The notes under the pieces were generated by a model. It was given only the letters and a program-made list of their open reading frames with translations, had not been told where the DNA came from and searched no databases. A stretch of DNA of 64,000 nt from Zhengitettix transpicula (lineage: Eukaryota; Arthropoda; Insecta; Orthoptera; Tetrigidae). Numbering within the stretch: the first letter of the stretch is position 1; each line of letters begins with the position of its first letter. Both the position numbers and the translations under genes were made by a program. The DNA is taken from NCBI GenBank assembly GCA_037074705.1, contig CM073596.1, forward strand, positions 23,286,001 through 23,350,000, given 5' to 3'. Positions 51,514 through 59,530 of this stretch are shown here, one piece after another.

Positions 51514-54500
51514 CACTTGGATAGTGAGGAAGGATAGAAATAAATAGGAGGATTATGCTTTATGTGAATTCATATGCTCAGTCGAAGAATTGCACACACA
51601 GAAAAGCATATGTTCAAAGCAGGGAGAAGGATGGAAGAAGAAGGAAAGACTGAAAATATTTGACCCAGGCAGAATTTGAACCCACGTATTCTGCTCAGTA
51701 CACAAAATATGTGGATTCAAATCCTGCATGGGTCAAATATTTTCAGTCTTTCCTTCTTCCATCATTCTCCCTGCTTTGAACATATGCTTTTCTATGTATG
51801 TAATTCTTTGCCTAAGCATATGAATTCACATAAAGCGTAATCCTCCTATTTATTTCTATCCTTCCTCATTATCCAAGTTTGAATGTGACTTTGTCAACAA
51901 ATTAGTTCCAATTCCTTAATGGATTCTCCTATAATTGTGATCTTGGTATGGAAAGGAAAGAGAGAGAGTTTGTGACTTACCTGAAATTGAAGCACAGAGT
52001 AGGCACATGGGACTGAAGGAAGTTCTTCAAATTTATTATTATGTGACTTCATCACCAAATTAAAGTTCCTATCATTGTAATTATTCCTTAATGGATGCTC
52101 CTAACTCTTCACTTCCTATACAGTATCCATGCCTCCTCTACATCTAATGTCCCCCTTCTCTCCTGACAAGAAGGGACTCTGGCCCTTCAAAATATTTTCA
52201 CTCTTCAGCTCAACTGGACCAACTATTGATTTCAGGTAAGTCAACATCGCTGTTTCCTATTTGAATGTATTTTTTAATTTGACCTCATCACATTTTCCAA
52301 ATTAAATAACACATTTGGATTGGATACAGAGACTGCATAGTTCATTTACCTGAAATCAACCGTTTGTCCAGTTGGGCTGAGCAGAACAAAATTTTTCAGT
52401 ACCCGAGTCACCTTTGTCAGAAAAGAAGGTCTGAACTACCATGCTGAGAATATATATATTGTTAAATTATTTATTCCCAGCCTGGTTACATAAACTGTCA
52501 TTTTAATGTAAGTCCACCCTGCTCTCTGGCTATATATATACGATAATTCGTATGGAAAGGAAAAAGAGAGAGAGTTTATGGCTTACCTGAAACTGAAACA
52601 TTGTGTAGCCACATGGGACCAAAGAAAGTTCTTCAAATTTTCATGTGTAATGCTCATTCTTGAAGAAGGTGGCTTAGAGTCTCCAAAAATTTGAAGAACT
52701 TCCTTGGGTCCCATGTGGCTACACTTTGTTTTAGTTTCAGGTAAGAGACACACTCTTTCGTTTCCATACCAATTATTGCCATTATTTTGACAATGTAATA
52801 TCCATACTAATATATATATATATATATTCTTTTCTTGGGTGCCAGATAATTTTTTTCATAAATAAATTACCAAAACTTAACAAAAACTTCAATAACTTTA
52901 TTTTTCAAGACATAAGTTTACATATATCTCGGAGCGTGGTTTAGACCTATATGGCTTTAAGTACAAGTTCTCTGCTACACACTTTTTACACTCTCCGTTC
53001 CTCGAACTGAGTGAGCATGTGTTTTGAAAGCTAACATTTCGGCAGCCATCCACTCACTGCAGAGCCGAAATGCTGACTTAATTAAAAACACCAACAATGC
53101 ACATTTGTGCATATATATTAATAAGAAGAATATGACATTGTAAAATTAATTAACTAGACAGGAAAAATCGAATGATGGTGTATCCAGTATGGCAAGTAAT
53201 AACATGTCTCATTTTTGACGACCTAAACCCCCTCCTCAGTGCAGTAGGACATCATGCCGGCCAATCATACACAGCCTTCTCAGCATGGTGACACCAACCA
53301 TTGAAGGTAAGGTAAGTCAGCCACACTCTATCACTTTTTCTATTAAAATTTAATTTGACAATATAAGTTACTGTTTTGGCAAGTGTCCAACATAATGCAC
53401 TATTTCTTCTGAGATAAGTTAGACATTGAAATGTCACTGATAACATGTACAACCCTGTTGGAAACCTGACAGAAATTCATTCCACTGTGAGTCAATATAT
53501 ATAGATTTTGTATCAACCATTTTATACTGATATTATTAATAAAAGGAAAGAATTGAACACAGGTGATTTCAAAGCAGGTTATAACTGTGAGGACTTTCTT
53601 AGTAAATTATAATTAAATAAACTTAGAGTTCTTACTAGATTTATTTATTGGTAAACTTCCATGGCATCCTCCATAATCATCAGATAAATTGCAGTTACTT
53701 GTGTGACAGTTAACAATTACTTACAGTTACATAATTAATTAATTAAAAGTCTGTAATTGCAAATAATTATGAAATGTCATGCAACGATGGCAGAATACGT
53801 AGTGGAAACTTGTATTAATAAATATTTAGACTGGTTAGAAATCTGAGAATGCTTTATTCAAACCATTTTGTTTTCCTCATCGATCCTGACAATTATTGGT
53901 CATCACACTTTTCTTTCCTTTCAGAAATACATCAAAGTTACTAGTGTAACATTCTGTACAATATTGCTGCATAATTTCTAATGTGAGAGTTTTGTTTTCT
54001 ATAATTCTATTAAAAGCAGTTGAATTTTACTTTGATATTTTTGGCCTGATGTTTTCAGAGTCCTTTATTCAGAAAGCAAAAGGAATCTGACACAGATTCA
54101 GAGGCAAGCCATACTACTCGCAGGAAAAGAATGAGAACACGGGCCTCAACTGCAGTCTTAGAGCCCACAATATCAGTAAAAGTCTCAAGAAATTGTTCTA
54201 TTAAGCATGAAGGACCAAAGTGGGATCCCACTAGGATATTGAAAGAAACTTTGTTTGTTATGGGTGCAAGGTACAAACAAACAACTGCTTCTGACAATTT
54301 GAGACAATTGAAATAGAGTAATCCTAAATAGCTTAATTTTTTAAAAGATCACTTTTATATTCAATCAAAATAATGTGAAAAGTTATACTTTCTTCAATTA
54401 TTTTTTCAGTTCTCTAATATTTCATAGTATGTATTTAAAATGAAAACTACACATGAAATTGTAAATGTATCAGAATAATAGCAGAAGACTTTAAGTGTAA

Positions 54501-56262
54501 CTCTTAAGAGGCATGCATATCAATCAGATTTTGAAGCAGTGCTTTTTTTTATTAACAGAGCCAACAAAGTTTTAGGTTTCGGACAAACTCGAGGAAGATT
54601 GTACAATAAACACCCTGGACTTGTAAGATATACAGGTGATCAAGAAGACAAGGAATGGTTAGCAAAGCATAATCTAATGCCACCATCTGGTGGCAAAGCA
54701 TATGTAATGATCTTGGAAGATATCAAAGAGCTGGCTGAAACAGAAGAGTATAGGTGAGTTATCTAACATAAATTTCTATCAGAAAATATCATTAACTGTC
54801 ACCAATATATTTATTTCCAGAAACAGTCCAAATTTGCTACTTCATGAACTGAAGGGCTTTGAAGCTCCTGATTTCATGCTTAAAAAGATTCGTGCCTTTA
54901 TTAATAATCTAAGAACTGATGATACAGACTCAAAGGAAATAAACAATTCAGAACTGTGTGATGCTGTGGATTCAAATTTTTCTGCTGTGAGTTACACTTG
55001 TCTACCTTTTAATTTTCAATTATATTAAAATGTAGTAATGTTCAGCATTTTTACATTTAGTTTTCATCCTCATGCCTTACACTTTTATTTTATGCCCACT
55101 TTGTTCATAAAATTAGTTCAATACAAGAAATTTAAATAATGGAATCTGTTAATTAAGAAAGCAAAAAAAATTCCAAGTATTATTTAGTTTAAATTAAACA
55201 CAGCCTGACTCACATTAAATAACATAAAATCTTTTAGTATCTGAATAAAAAAAACACATACATATTTAACATTGTCTGCTATAAATTTTGAGATACATTC
55301 TATGAATGCTGAAATTATGCAGGCAATGTGTATAATATATATGCTTTATACAGAACATTTCAATAGGATACCAGTATGTGAATTAAAATACATTTATCCC
55401 AATAACATTCAACTTTTAATATAATATATCAAACAAACTATTGAGTAATTTGTAGTTTAAAATTTTTAAAAGGTTAATGTGTATTGGCATTATCTTTGTA
55501 TTAATTTAACTTATTTTACATGTGCACTTACAGAATTATTATCATAATTTGTTTTGCATATTAAATACAGATGCATGGAAGACTATCATTAGGAACAGAT
55601 TTTGTTTCATCTGCCATGACACCACCACCAACAGTTCTTGATTCAGGTATGCTTTATATTTTTATTTTCTCTGTTTTTTCTAATTTACAACTTTATTAGA
55701 AAGACTGATAGGCCAAGTGAATGAATAAGAGTAACAAATTTTAGGTTGATATTTAGAACAGTAAATTTAAGTCTATTCATCCTCCAGCATAAGTTCAGAA
55801 TACAAGCATGTGTGCACACAACCCAAGATATGACCTATTTGGATCATCCAATGCCCCAGAAGTGGCAATCTCAGATTTGCGCTTGAATGAGTGTTGTGTG
55901 TAAATTATGAACACTTAAACAAAAATTGAAAACATAAATATGTATAACAACAGTGTTAAAGGATATTTATAGATTTGTGATTATAGTATAATTTTACAGA
56001 CTTGTTTATTACTGACTACTGTAAATGACCTTTGACAGGGCCACCAACGCCTAGTGATGCACTTGATATTTTGGACTGTCCCACTCTTGCATCACAGAAT
56101 TCAGATGGATCTCCATACATGAGACTGCAAGAGCTAAGCCCAGAAACTGCTCATAACAGTTTAATGACTCAACAGCAGCACATGATCACTTATAGTAATA
56201 CTTTGTCAGCACTGTTAGCTGGTCAGATGAACAGCGATAACTCCCAAGAAGCCGTCGAGTAA
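46614..56262 (+). CDS. DNTTIP1: DNTTIP1 orthologue (MiDAC histone deacetylase complex subunit), complete coding region
   Basis: Eight coding exons join to a 505-codon frame (start 46645, stop 56260-56262) with GT-AG introns and consistent phase. Family knowledge: DNTTIP1 (TdIF1) dimerises and, with HDAC1/2 and MIDEAS, forms the nuclear MiDAC deacetylase. Residues about 115-188 (SLDLLRQNVQVAINKEIDSV through FFQPAVDNIRNNLG) match the dimerisation domain, as in human SMDLLRAVLQPSINEEI. Residues about 266-390 match the C-terminal SKI/SNO/DAC-like DNA/nucleosome-binding domain (EGPKWDP, RANKVLGFGQTRGRLYNKHP, DKEWLAKHNL). A basic RRKRMRTR at 236-243 is a likely nuclear signal. The protein is longer than human (about 329 aa) because of an N-terminal extension, a Ser-rich linker and a C-terminal tail of about 110 residues rich in Thr, Pro, Ser and Gln. 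Interval starts at the 5' UTR splice acceptor. Confidence 0.95.
47320..47529 (+). CDS. DNTTIP1: DNTTIP1 coding exon 2
   Basis: TTGATTCTAG acceptor, 70 codons, GAG|GTAAGC donor, phase 0 to phase 0. Encodes NTFNMRQVILSN and the first half of the dimerisation domain ending IKKYLE. The preceding intron is 459 nt. Confidence 0.93.
47929..48190. repeat. Foldback repeat A (donor-like core in left arm)
   Basis: Starts with AACACATTTAGATAGGAAAG and carries TTGACTTACCTGAG at 47960-47973. Inner palindromic arms are TTACAAATTTTTGAGGGCCT (about 48004) and its complement near 48137. A central stem with GTCTGAACTGC pairs with GCAGTTCAGAC. The right terminal part is missing, so only the left end keeps the ACTTACCTGA core. 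Confidence 0.75.
48217..48480 (+). repeat. tRNA-derived SINE-like repeat, copy 1
   Basis: Contains a tRNA-like head with an A-box-like TGACTGAGATGG (48276-48287) and a B box GGTTCAAGTCC (48320-48330). A tail follows with ATTTTCAGTCTTTCCTCC and ACATAAAGCATATTCC, ending TTTATCTTTCCTCCCTATAT. Similar heads and tails recur at 49078 and 51520. The GAGATGGTTAAGGCGTC segment resembles Ser/Leu-type tRNAs. Confidence 0.75.
48526..48673 (+). repeat. Foldback repeat B (half element, subfamily 2)
   Basis: Bounded by ATAATTGTGATCTTGGTATG and its complement CATAGCAAGATCACAATTAT. Holds CTCCAAATATTTGAAGAACT, GTGGCTACACTGTGCTTC and the core TTTCAGGTAA at 48617-48626. It is the right half of the palindrome seen complete at 52543-52776. 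Confidence 0.75.
48709..48958. repeat. Foldback repeat C, complete palindrome with splice-site core in both arms
   Basis: A 250-bp near-perfect palindrome. Terminal AATAACACATTTGGATA pairs with TATCCAAATGTGTTATT. ACTTACCTGAAATCAATAG (48748-48766) pairs with CTATTGATTTCAGGTAAG (48903-48920). GGTGGAAGTTCAAAT pairs with ATTTGAACTTCCACC. A short loop carries CTTCCTTCCTGACAAAGG. No coding content. Best reference copy for subfamily 1. Confidence 0.9.
48971..49366 (+). mobile_element. Composite SINE palindrome with about 95-bp terminal inverted repeats and internal tRNA-like sequence
   Basis: Begins GGTGACAAAGTCACATTCAA and ends with its complement GTGACTTTGTCACC at 49366. The inverted arms extend inward about 95 bp to CACATGCTCG / CGAGCATATG. 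Between them lies a 73-nt tRNA-like sequence (49117-49189) and a pyrimidine-rich tail. It looks like a SINE joined to an inverted copy of its own tail, giving an element with both TIRs and pol III boxes. Confidence 0.85.
49117..49189 (+). ncRNA. tRNA-like sequence in the SINE (Ser/Leu-type head)
   Basis: 73 nt with an acceptor-stem pairing GACCCGG / CTGGGTC, a D-arm like GGCCGAGATGGTTAAGG, a perfect T-arm GTGGG-TTCAAGT-CCCAC and A and B boxes in place. The anticodon arm (about 49140-49160) does not fold into a proper 5-bp stem with 7-nt loop and there is no long variable arm, so this is a SINE head and not a working tRNA gene. Confidence 0.7.
49400..49480. repeat. (TA)n microsatellite with CA/TGTA tail
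   Basis: About 57 bp of TA repeats followed by a short ACAC run and four TGTA units. Confidence 0.95.
49590..49808 (+). CDS. DNTTIP1: DNTTIP1 coding exon 3
   Basis: TTTTCTCCAG acceptor, 73 codons, AGA|GTGAGC donor, phase 0. Completes the dimerisation domain (KFFQPAVDNIRNNLG, then VREVCRQILEDAKQMYSSS, matching human EACRSCLEQAKLLFSD) and begins a Ser-rich linker. Confidence 0.93.
50281..50350 (+). other. Possible alternative terminal exon with poly(A) signal
   Basis: A TATTGTACAG acceptor is followed by an in-phase frame reading DVEAWMLIF and a stop (50308-50310). AATAAA follows at 50323-50328 and a GT/T-rich stretch lies just downstream. Splicing from 49808 would give a short protein with the dimerisation domain but no SKI/SNO/DAC-like domain. 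Prediction only. Confidence 0.3.
51290..51430. repeat. Foldback repeat E (degenerate, core in both orientations)
   Basis: Carries CTTACCTGAAA at 51335-51345 and a diverged right core ATAAGGTAAGT at 51414-51424, with GGTGGCTCAGGCCCTCGAAA between. Shares the family loop and arms in rearranged order. A (TA)n tract follows directly. Confidence 0.6.
51458..51507. repeat. (TA)n microsatellite between two foldback elements
   Basis: About 50 bp of TA repeats separating foldback repeat E from the SINE palindrome at 51515. Confidence 0.95.
51515..51898. mobile_element. SINE palindrome F (head-to-head inverted pair)
   Basis: Arms of about 185 bp. 51516 onward reads CTTGGATAGTGAGGAAGGAT and its complement ends near 51888. 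The tRNA-derived B-box regions of the two halves (TTTGAACCCACG and GTGGATTCAAATCC) meet at the centre near 51710. Each half is a copy of the 49078-49366 SINE truncated within its tRNA head. The flank AAATTAGTTCCAATTCCTTA after it is the same as after the 48971 element. Confidence 0.85.
51933..52035. repeat. Foldback repeat G (left half, subfamily 2)
   Basis: ATAATTGTGATCTTGGTATG, a GAGAGAGAG run, GTGACTTACCTGAAATTGAA (51973-51992), then CACATGGGACTGAAGGAAGT. Breaks off after TTCTTCAAATTT. It is the left-hand counterpart of half-element B at 48526. Confidence 0.7.
52110..52265. repeat. Foldback repeat H (right half, subfamily 1)
   Basis: Contains CTCCTGACAAGAAGGGACT, GGACCAACTATTGATTTCAG and the core TTTCAGGTAAG at 52230-52240, then TCAACATCGCTGTTTCCTAT. 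Matches the right arm of repeat C almost base for base around the core. Confidence 0.75.
52303..52450. repeat. Foldback repeat I (left half, subfamily 1)
   Basis: AATAACACATTTGGATTGGA, TTTACCTGAAATCAAC (52345-52360), TTGTCCAGTTGGGCTGAGCA and GTCAGAAAAGAAGGTCTGAA. Same arm order as repeat A and repeat C. Confidence 0.7.
52543..52776. repeat. Foldback repeat J, complete palindrome of subfamily 2
   Basis: A 234-bp palindrome. ATAATTCGTATGGAAAGG pairs with CGTTTCCATACCAATTAT. CTTACCTGAAACTGAAACA (52582-52600) pairs with the TTTTAGTTTCAGGTAAG segment ending at 52745. TGTAGCCACATGGGACC pairs with GGTCCCATGTGGCTACA-like sequence, and GTTCTTCAAATTTT with AAAATTTGAAGAAC. The loop holds TTGAAGAAGGTGGCTTAGAG. 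Confidence 0.85.
53150..53345. repeat. Foldback repeat K (diverged)
   Basis: Contains ACCTAAACCCCCTCCTCAGT, GGACATCATGCCGGCCAATC and a right-hand core reading AAGGTAAGGTAAGTCAGCC near 53304-53322. The loop motif matches the copy at 57990-58060. Most of the left arm is not recognisable. Confidence 0.5.
54059..54270 (+). CDS. DNTTIP1: DNTTIP1 coding exon 4
   Basis: GTTTTCAG acceptor, 212 nt, GCAAG|GTACAA donor, leaving AG of an Arg codon. Encodes the acidic/Ser linker (SDTDSEAS-like), the basic RRKRMRTR signal and EGPKWDPTRI, the start of the C-terminal domain. Confidence 0.93.
54559..54753 (+). CDS. DNTTIP1: DNTTIP1 coding exon 5
   Basis: TATTAACAG acceptor, 195 nt, TATAG|GTGAGT donor. Encodes ANKVLGFGQTRGRLYNKHPG and GGKAYVMILEDIKELAETEE, the core of the SKI/SNO/DAC-like domain and the segment most similar to human DNTTIP1. 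Confidence 0.95.
54821..54986 (+). CDS. DNTTIP1: DNTTIP1 coding exon 6
   Basis: TTATTTCCAG acceptor after a very short 67-nt intron, 166 nt, GCT|GTGAGT donor. Encodes LLLHELKGFEAPDFMLKKIR, matching human LKLEELKSFVLPSWMVEKMR, and the end of the conserved domain. Confidence 0.95.
55571..55646 (+). CDS. DNTTIP1: DNTTIP1 coding exon 7
   Basis: TTAAATACAG acceptor, 76 nt, TTCAG|GTATGC donor. Encodes MHGRLSLGTDFVSS and a TPPPTVLDS linker. No counterpart in the human protein as I know it; reading-frame continuity and splice sites support it. Confidence 0.85.
56039..56262 (+). CDS. DNTTIP1: DNTTIP1 terminal coding exon
   Basis: TTTGACAG acceptor completes a Gly codon; 73 further codons and TAA. 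Encodes PPTPSDALDILDCPTLASQ and a Gln/Ser-rich tail ending AVE. The preceding introns are 584 and 392 nt. Confidence 0.9.
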
Positions 56263-56980
56263 CTTTATATTATCCATATAAAAATTACTTTGAACATATG
56301 TGTACATAACAAATTTTACCTTTATCCTTACAAATTACTTGTATGAAAACAATTTTATAAAGCGCAAGATGTAAAAGATATTTTTTTCTCAGACATTTTC
56401 TTAATATGTGATATGAGTATATTTTAATTTAAATAACTATTACTTTTAAAGCTCACATCAAAAAAGTAATTGGTGATAAAATTAAAACTATTATATTATT
56501 GAAATTTATTTTCCCTTGAAAAAATTTAAATTAAATTAAATTTTTGTACAAATAGTATTGATGTAATTTGTAAAATAGTATTAATTTAATTGATAAATGG
56601 AGTTTATGAGTTTGAGATCATATAAATACTTCCAGTCAAATTAATGTTTGGTACAAATGATTCACATCAATGAGAATCGGGCAAGAAAAATGGCTTTGAT
56701 ATAATGTGTTCATACAAAGTGTTGTTATTTACTATAACCTCATAACTATAGGCATTACTATAACATCCTTTATAAGATTTATCCAAATATAATTGTGATA
56801 AAATGGGTATTCACCAAAAATACATAAAATAATCCACTTATTTTTCAGGTGTCCACCATTAATTAAAAAATGTCTAATCAGTCTATTAGACTATGATCAA
56901 GTCCTTCAACTTAGCTGTAATTAAATTAAGGGTTAAAATGAAAACAATTACATCTGATTGAAAATAATGAATAAGAAAGA
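56263..56980 (+). other. Putative DNTTIP1 3' UTR
   Basis: Very AT-rich sequence after the stop codon, without genes. An ATTAAA hexamer lies near 56535; no AATAAA occurs before the repeats at 56983, so the 3' end cannot be fixed. Later AATAAA candidates include 58470, 59704 and 61784. Confidence 0.5.
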
Positions 56981-56982
56981 TA

Positions 56983-57136
56983 GCCAATTAAGACAAAAAG
57001 GGTAATATAAATTTCTGGGATCCTTGTCCCTTTTGTCAGGTGCTAAGAAGAGCCCAGAGAAACACAACTGCACTTGTCAGTTGTCAAGGATCCCAGAAAC
57101 GTGTGGTATTTATATTACCTTTTTGTCTGAATTGGC
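56983..57136. repeat. Foldback repeat L, about 50-bp terminal inverted repeats
   Basis: GCCAATTAAGACAAAAAGGG at the left pairs with CCTTTTTGTCTGAATTGGC at the right. AATATAAATTTCTGGGATCC pairs with GGATCCCAGAAACGTG...TATATT with a small bulge. The loop contains TTTTGTCAGGTGCTAAGAAG. Different in sequence from repeats C and J but of the same architecture and size. No splice-like core is conserved. Confidence 0.85.
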
Positions 57137-57239
57137 TTATTTAAGAGTTCACAAATTCAAATAGTATATATTCAATCATTGATTATATATATTAAAATTT
57201 GTGTGGAAATTAAACAGATAATGAATGGTATACCTGTAA

Positions 57240-57560
57240 TTGATTACCTATGTTGACAGCAGAAAGTAATTTAAATTTTCAGAGTCATAGCCTCCTTCAG
57301 GAGAGAAGCACCCTGTGTGCCAGCTGACTTCACAGTGTAGGAGGCGGCTAACAGCACTGAAATGAATTTTTGAAGAACAGTCTGCATTTATCCATGCAGT
57401 ATTATCCACCTGAGGAAAGGCCCTTACTATGCAGCATGGCAACGCCAACATTCATCTATAAAAATGAGTAAGGATGTGACAGTGTCAAAATAATTAACAT
57501 AATTGGTATGCAAAGGAAAGAGAGAATATGTGTGGCTGAAATTAAAGTCCAGTTTATAAT
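57240..57560. repeat. Degenerate foldback fragments
   Basis: CAGAGTCATAGCCTCCTTCA-type loop sequence, a region with ATTATCCACCTGAGGAAAGG, and a subfamily-2 left end at about 57500 (AATTGGTATGCAAAGGAAAG, then GTGTGGCTGAAATTAAAG). The donor-like part of the core is lost here. Confidence 0.5.
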
Positions 57561-57737
57561 ATATAAGCCTGTCCATATTGACCCCAATCCTTCTATTACA
57601 TCTGAAATACACAAGTTTGTCTGAATATGTATCCCACTTCAAAAATTATCACCTACTTCTATTGAGCTCCTCACTCTGCTTTATACCTGCTACCATAAAC
57701 CTGGTGACCTGGGGTCACCCAATTGTTGCTGGCTGCA

Positions 57738-57776
57738 ATTCATCCACTAAAAGAATTTCTCCTTTAGTGGATGAAT
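57738..57776. repeat. Perfect short hairpin
   Basis: ATTCATCCACTAAA and its exact complement TTTAGTGGATGAAT are separated by an 11-base loop. Could fold in RNA or be a small foldback insertion. Confidence 0.8.
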
Positions 57777-57924
57777 CCCTCCAACAAATAGTGGAAAAAT
57801 CATCGATGCACAAACCATTTCCTTTGCAGCCACAATTTCCCTTTTTTTATGTATGTATTATTCTGTTATATTTCCATTGTTATGATTTATCCTATAGAGA
57901 GAGTTGTTATCTTTTTTAGGTGCA

Positions 57925-58100
57925 ATAAGTTTGACCTTTTTTGGGTGAAATAAGTTTGTCCAGTGAGTCTGATGAAAAAAATTTAAATTTGTCAAACCTG
58001 AGCCCCCTTCTTCAAGACAATAGGACTGAACATCATGCCAATCAGCATGAACTCAAACCTTTGTGATCCAGATATCAGACAGAATCAATTAGTACCCAAC
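57925..58100. repeat. Foldback repeat O (diverged)
   Basis: AAATAAGTTTGTCCAGTGAG, AACCTGAGCCCCCTTCTTCA and GACTGAACATCATGCCAATC are shared loop and arm motifs of subfamily 1. No intact splice-like core. Confidence 0.5.
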
Positions 58101-58480
58101 AAAGCCAAAAACTCATTCACTTTCAAGGAAAGATCACAACAATGGGAAAATACACATGTGCAAAAATGCATATTAAATATACACACAAAATAGAGATGAA
58201 AGGTAAAAAGTAGGGAGATTGGGGAAAAGCTGTAGTGAGAGGATGTTGAGTCCAAGGACTTTGCCTGGACTATAGTTCCCAAATATGGGATTCAGCATGT
58301 GAAGCAAGGGATAAGACTTTAAAGAGATCAAAATTGTTGACATTGTGGCTTTGGGCATGAGTTATATTGGGAATTAGGTTTTAGAAGGTTTGACAGAGCT
58401 GCAGCAGTTAGCAACACATTCAGGAAGATGTCATTTTGTTTTGCTAATATAGAAAGCAGGACATAGTCTGAAATAAATCT
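58101..58480. other. Intergenic sequence, nothing recognised
   Basis: AT-rich with short random frames. A possible AATAAA lies at 58470. Confidence 0.4.
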
Positions 58481-58523
<43 letters not shown>

Positions 58524-58530
58524 CACACAC
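58481..58530. repeat. (TA)n then (CA)n microsatellite
   Basis: TA repeats followed by ACACACACAC, directly upstream of a foldback element. Confidence 0.9.
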
Positions 58531-58537
58531 ACACACA

Positions 58538-58690
58538 ACATTTGGATAGGAAAGAGAGACAGGGTAGGCGACTTACCAGAAATCAACATTTGTTGCAGTC
58601 AGGCTGTGCAGAAATAACAATACCCAAATTTTCAAGAACTTGTGCCCTCTTCCTCATGACTGTAGGGTTAGAACTGTTTTCCGGTCAGGT
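58538..58690. repeat. Foldback repeat P (left half, subfamily 1)
   Basis: AACATTTGGATAGGAAAGAG, GCGACTTACCAGAAATCAAC (58569-58588) with the core altered to ACCAG, GTTGCAGTCAGGCTGTGCAG, and a TGTGCCCTCTTCCTCATGAC loop. Confidence 0.65.
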
Positions 58691-58721
58691 ACAAATTCAT
58701 TTTTCATTATTTATACATTAT

Positions 58722-58830
<109 letters not shown>

Positions 58831-58839
58831 CTCATTTAA

Positions 58840-58985
58840 TTATGAAGGAGGGACAGACTTACCATAATTCAATGGTTGGTCCAGTCAGGCTGGGACAAAA
58901 TAGGATTTCAAATTTTCAAGGACCTGAACCCTTTCATGGGAAAGTAGGTCTGAACATCGAACCAGCTTGCTGCTCAGTGAAATCA
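58840..58985. repeat. Foldback repeat Q (left half, subfamily 1)
   Basis: GACAGACTTACCATAATTCA with an altered core, TGGTTGGTCCAGTCAGGCTG, then AAATTTTCAAGGACCTGAAC and GGTCTGAACATCGAACCAGC. Confidence 0.65.
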
Positions 58986-59034
58986 CTTAATTAATTTGAC
59001 TGTGTCACATTTCCTTATCTGATTTATATATAAG

Positions 59035-59135
59035 TAAAATTGGTATGGAAAGGAAAGTGAGAAAGTTGATGGCTTACCTGAAATTGAAGCTCAGCGTCTC
59101 CGCCAGGACAGGAGGAAGTTCTTCAAATTATCTGA
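59035..59135. repeat. Foldback repeat R (left half, subfamily 2)
   Basis: AAATTGGTATGGAAAGGAAA, ATGGCTTACCTGAAATTGAA (59069-59088), GGACAGGAGGAAGTTCTTCA. Ends at the (CT)n tract. Confidence 0.75.
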
Positions 59136-59145
59136 AGTGTTGCCT

Positions 59146-59147
<2 letters not shown>

Positions 59148-59226
<79 letters not shown>

Positions 59227-59237
59227 TGTGTTTATAT
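59148..59237. repeat. (CT)n(GT)n microsatellite
   Basis: About 60 bp of pure CT followed by about 22 bp of GT. Gives a false Leu/Ser-rich frame. Confidence 0.97.
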
Positions 59238-59243
59238 ATATAT

Positions 59244-59320
59244 CACATTTAGTTTGGAAATAGAGACAGCAAAGTTGACTTACCTGAAATCAATAGTTGG
59301 TCCTGTCAGGATGAGTTGAG
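59244..59320. repeat. Foldback repeat S (left end, subfamily 1)
   Basis: CACATTTAGTTTGGAAATAG, then GTTGACTTACCTGAAATCAA (59274-59293) and TAGTTGGTCCTGTCAGGATG. Truncated after GAGTTGAGAG. Confidence 0.75.
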
Positions 59321-59359
59321 AGAATATATATAAGCAAGTACTGATGAGAACTAGTCAAA

Positions 59360-59530
59360 ATAATTAAAATTTTGATATACAAAGGAAATATTGAATGTGG
59401 CTGACTTTACAGAAATTGAAGTTCAGCATCAATTTATTCCTAACACCAAAAATTTGTAGAGCTTCCTCCTGTCCTGGGAGTGAACACTTTCAATTTCAGG
59501 TAAACCACCCACTTTAAATACAAAGGGAAT
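59360..59530. repeat. Foldback repeat T (subfamily 2, both halves)
   Basis: Left: AAAATTTTGATATACAAAGG and ACTTTACAGAAATTGAAGTT. Right: AGAGCTTCCTCCTGTCCTGG and CAATTTCAGGTAAACCACC with the core TTTCAGGTAA at 59494-59503. The right core is intact while the left has become TTTACAGAAA. Confidence 0.7.

Larger units (their letters stand above)
49809..54058 (+). other. DNTTIP1 intron 3 with a dense cluster of foldback repeats
   Basis: A 4250-nt intron, the largest of the gene. 49809-51280 is plain AT-rich sequence apart from a possible alternative terminal exon at 50281. 51290-53350 is a cluster of foldback and SINE-palindrome repeats listed individually. 53350-54058 is AT-rich with nothing recognised. 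Confidence 0.85.

Noticed and set aside
59045..59319. Leu/Ser-rich frames
   Set aside because: Produced by the (CT)n(GT)n microsatellite.
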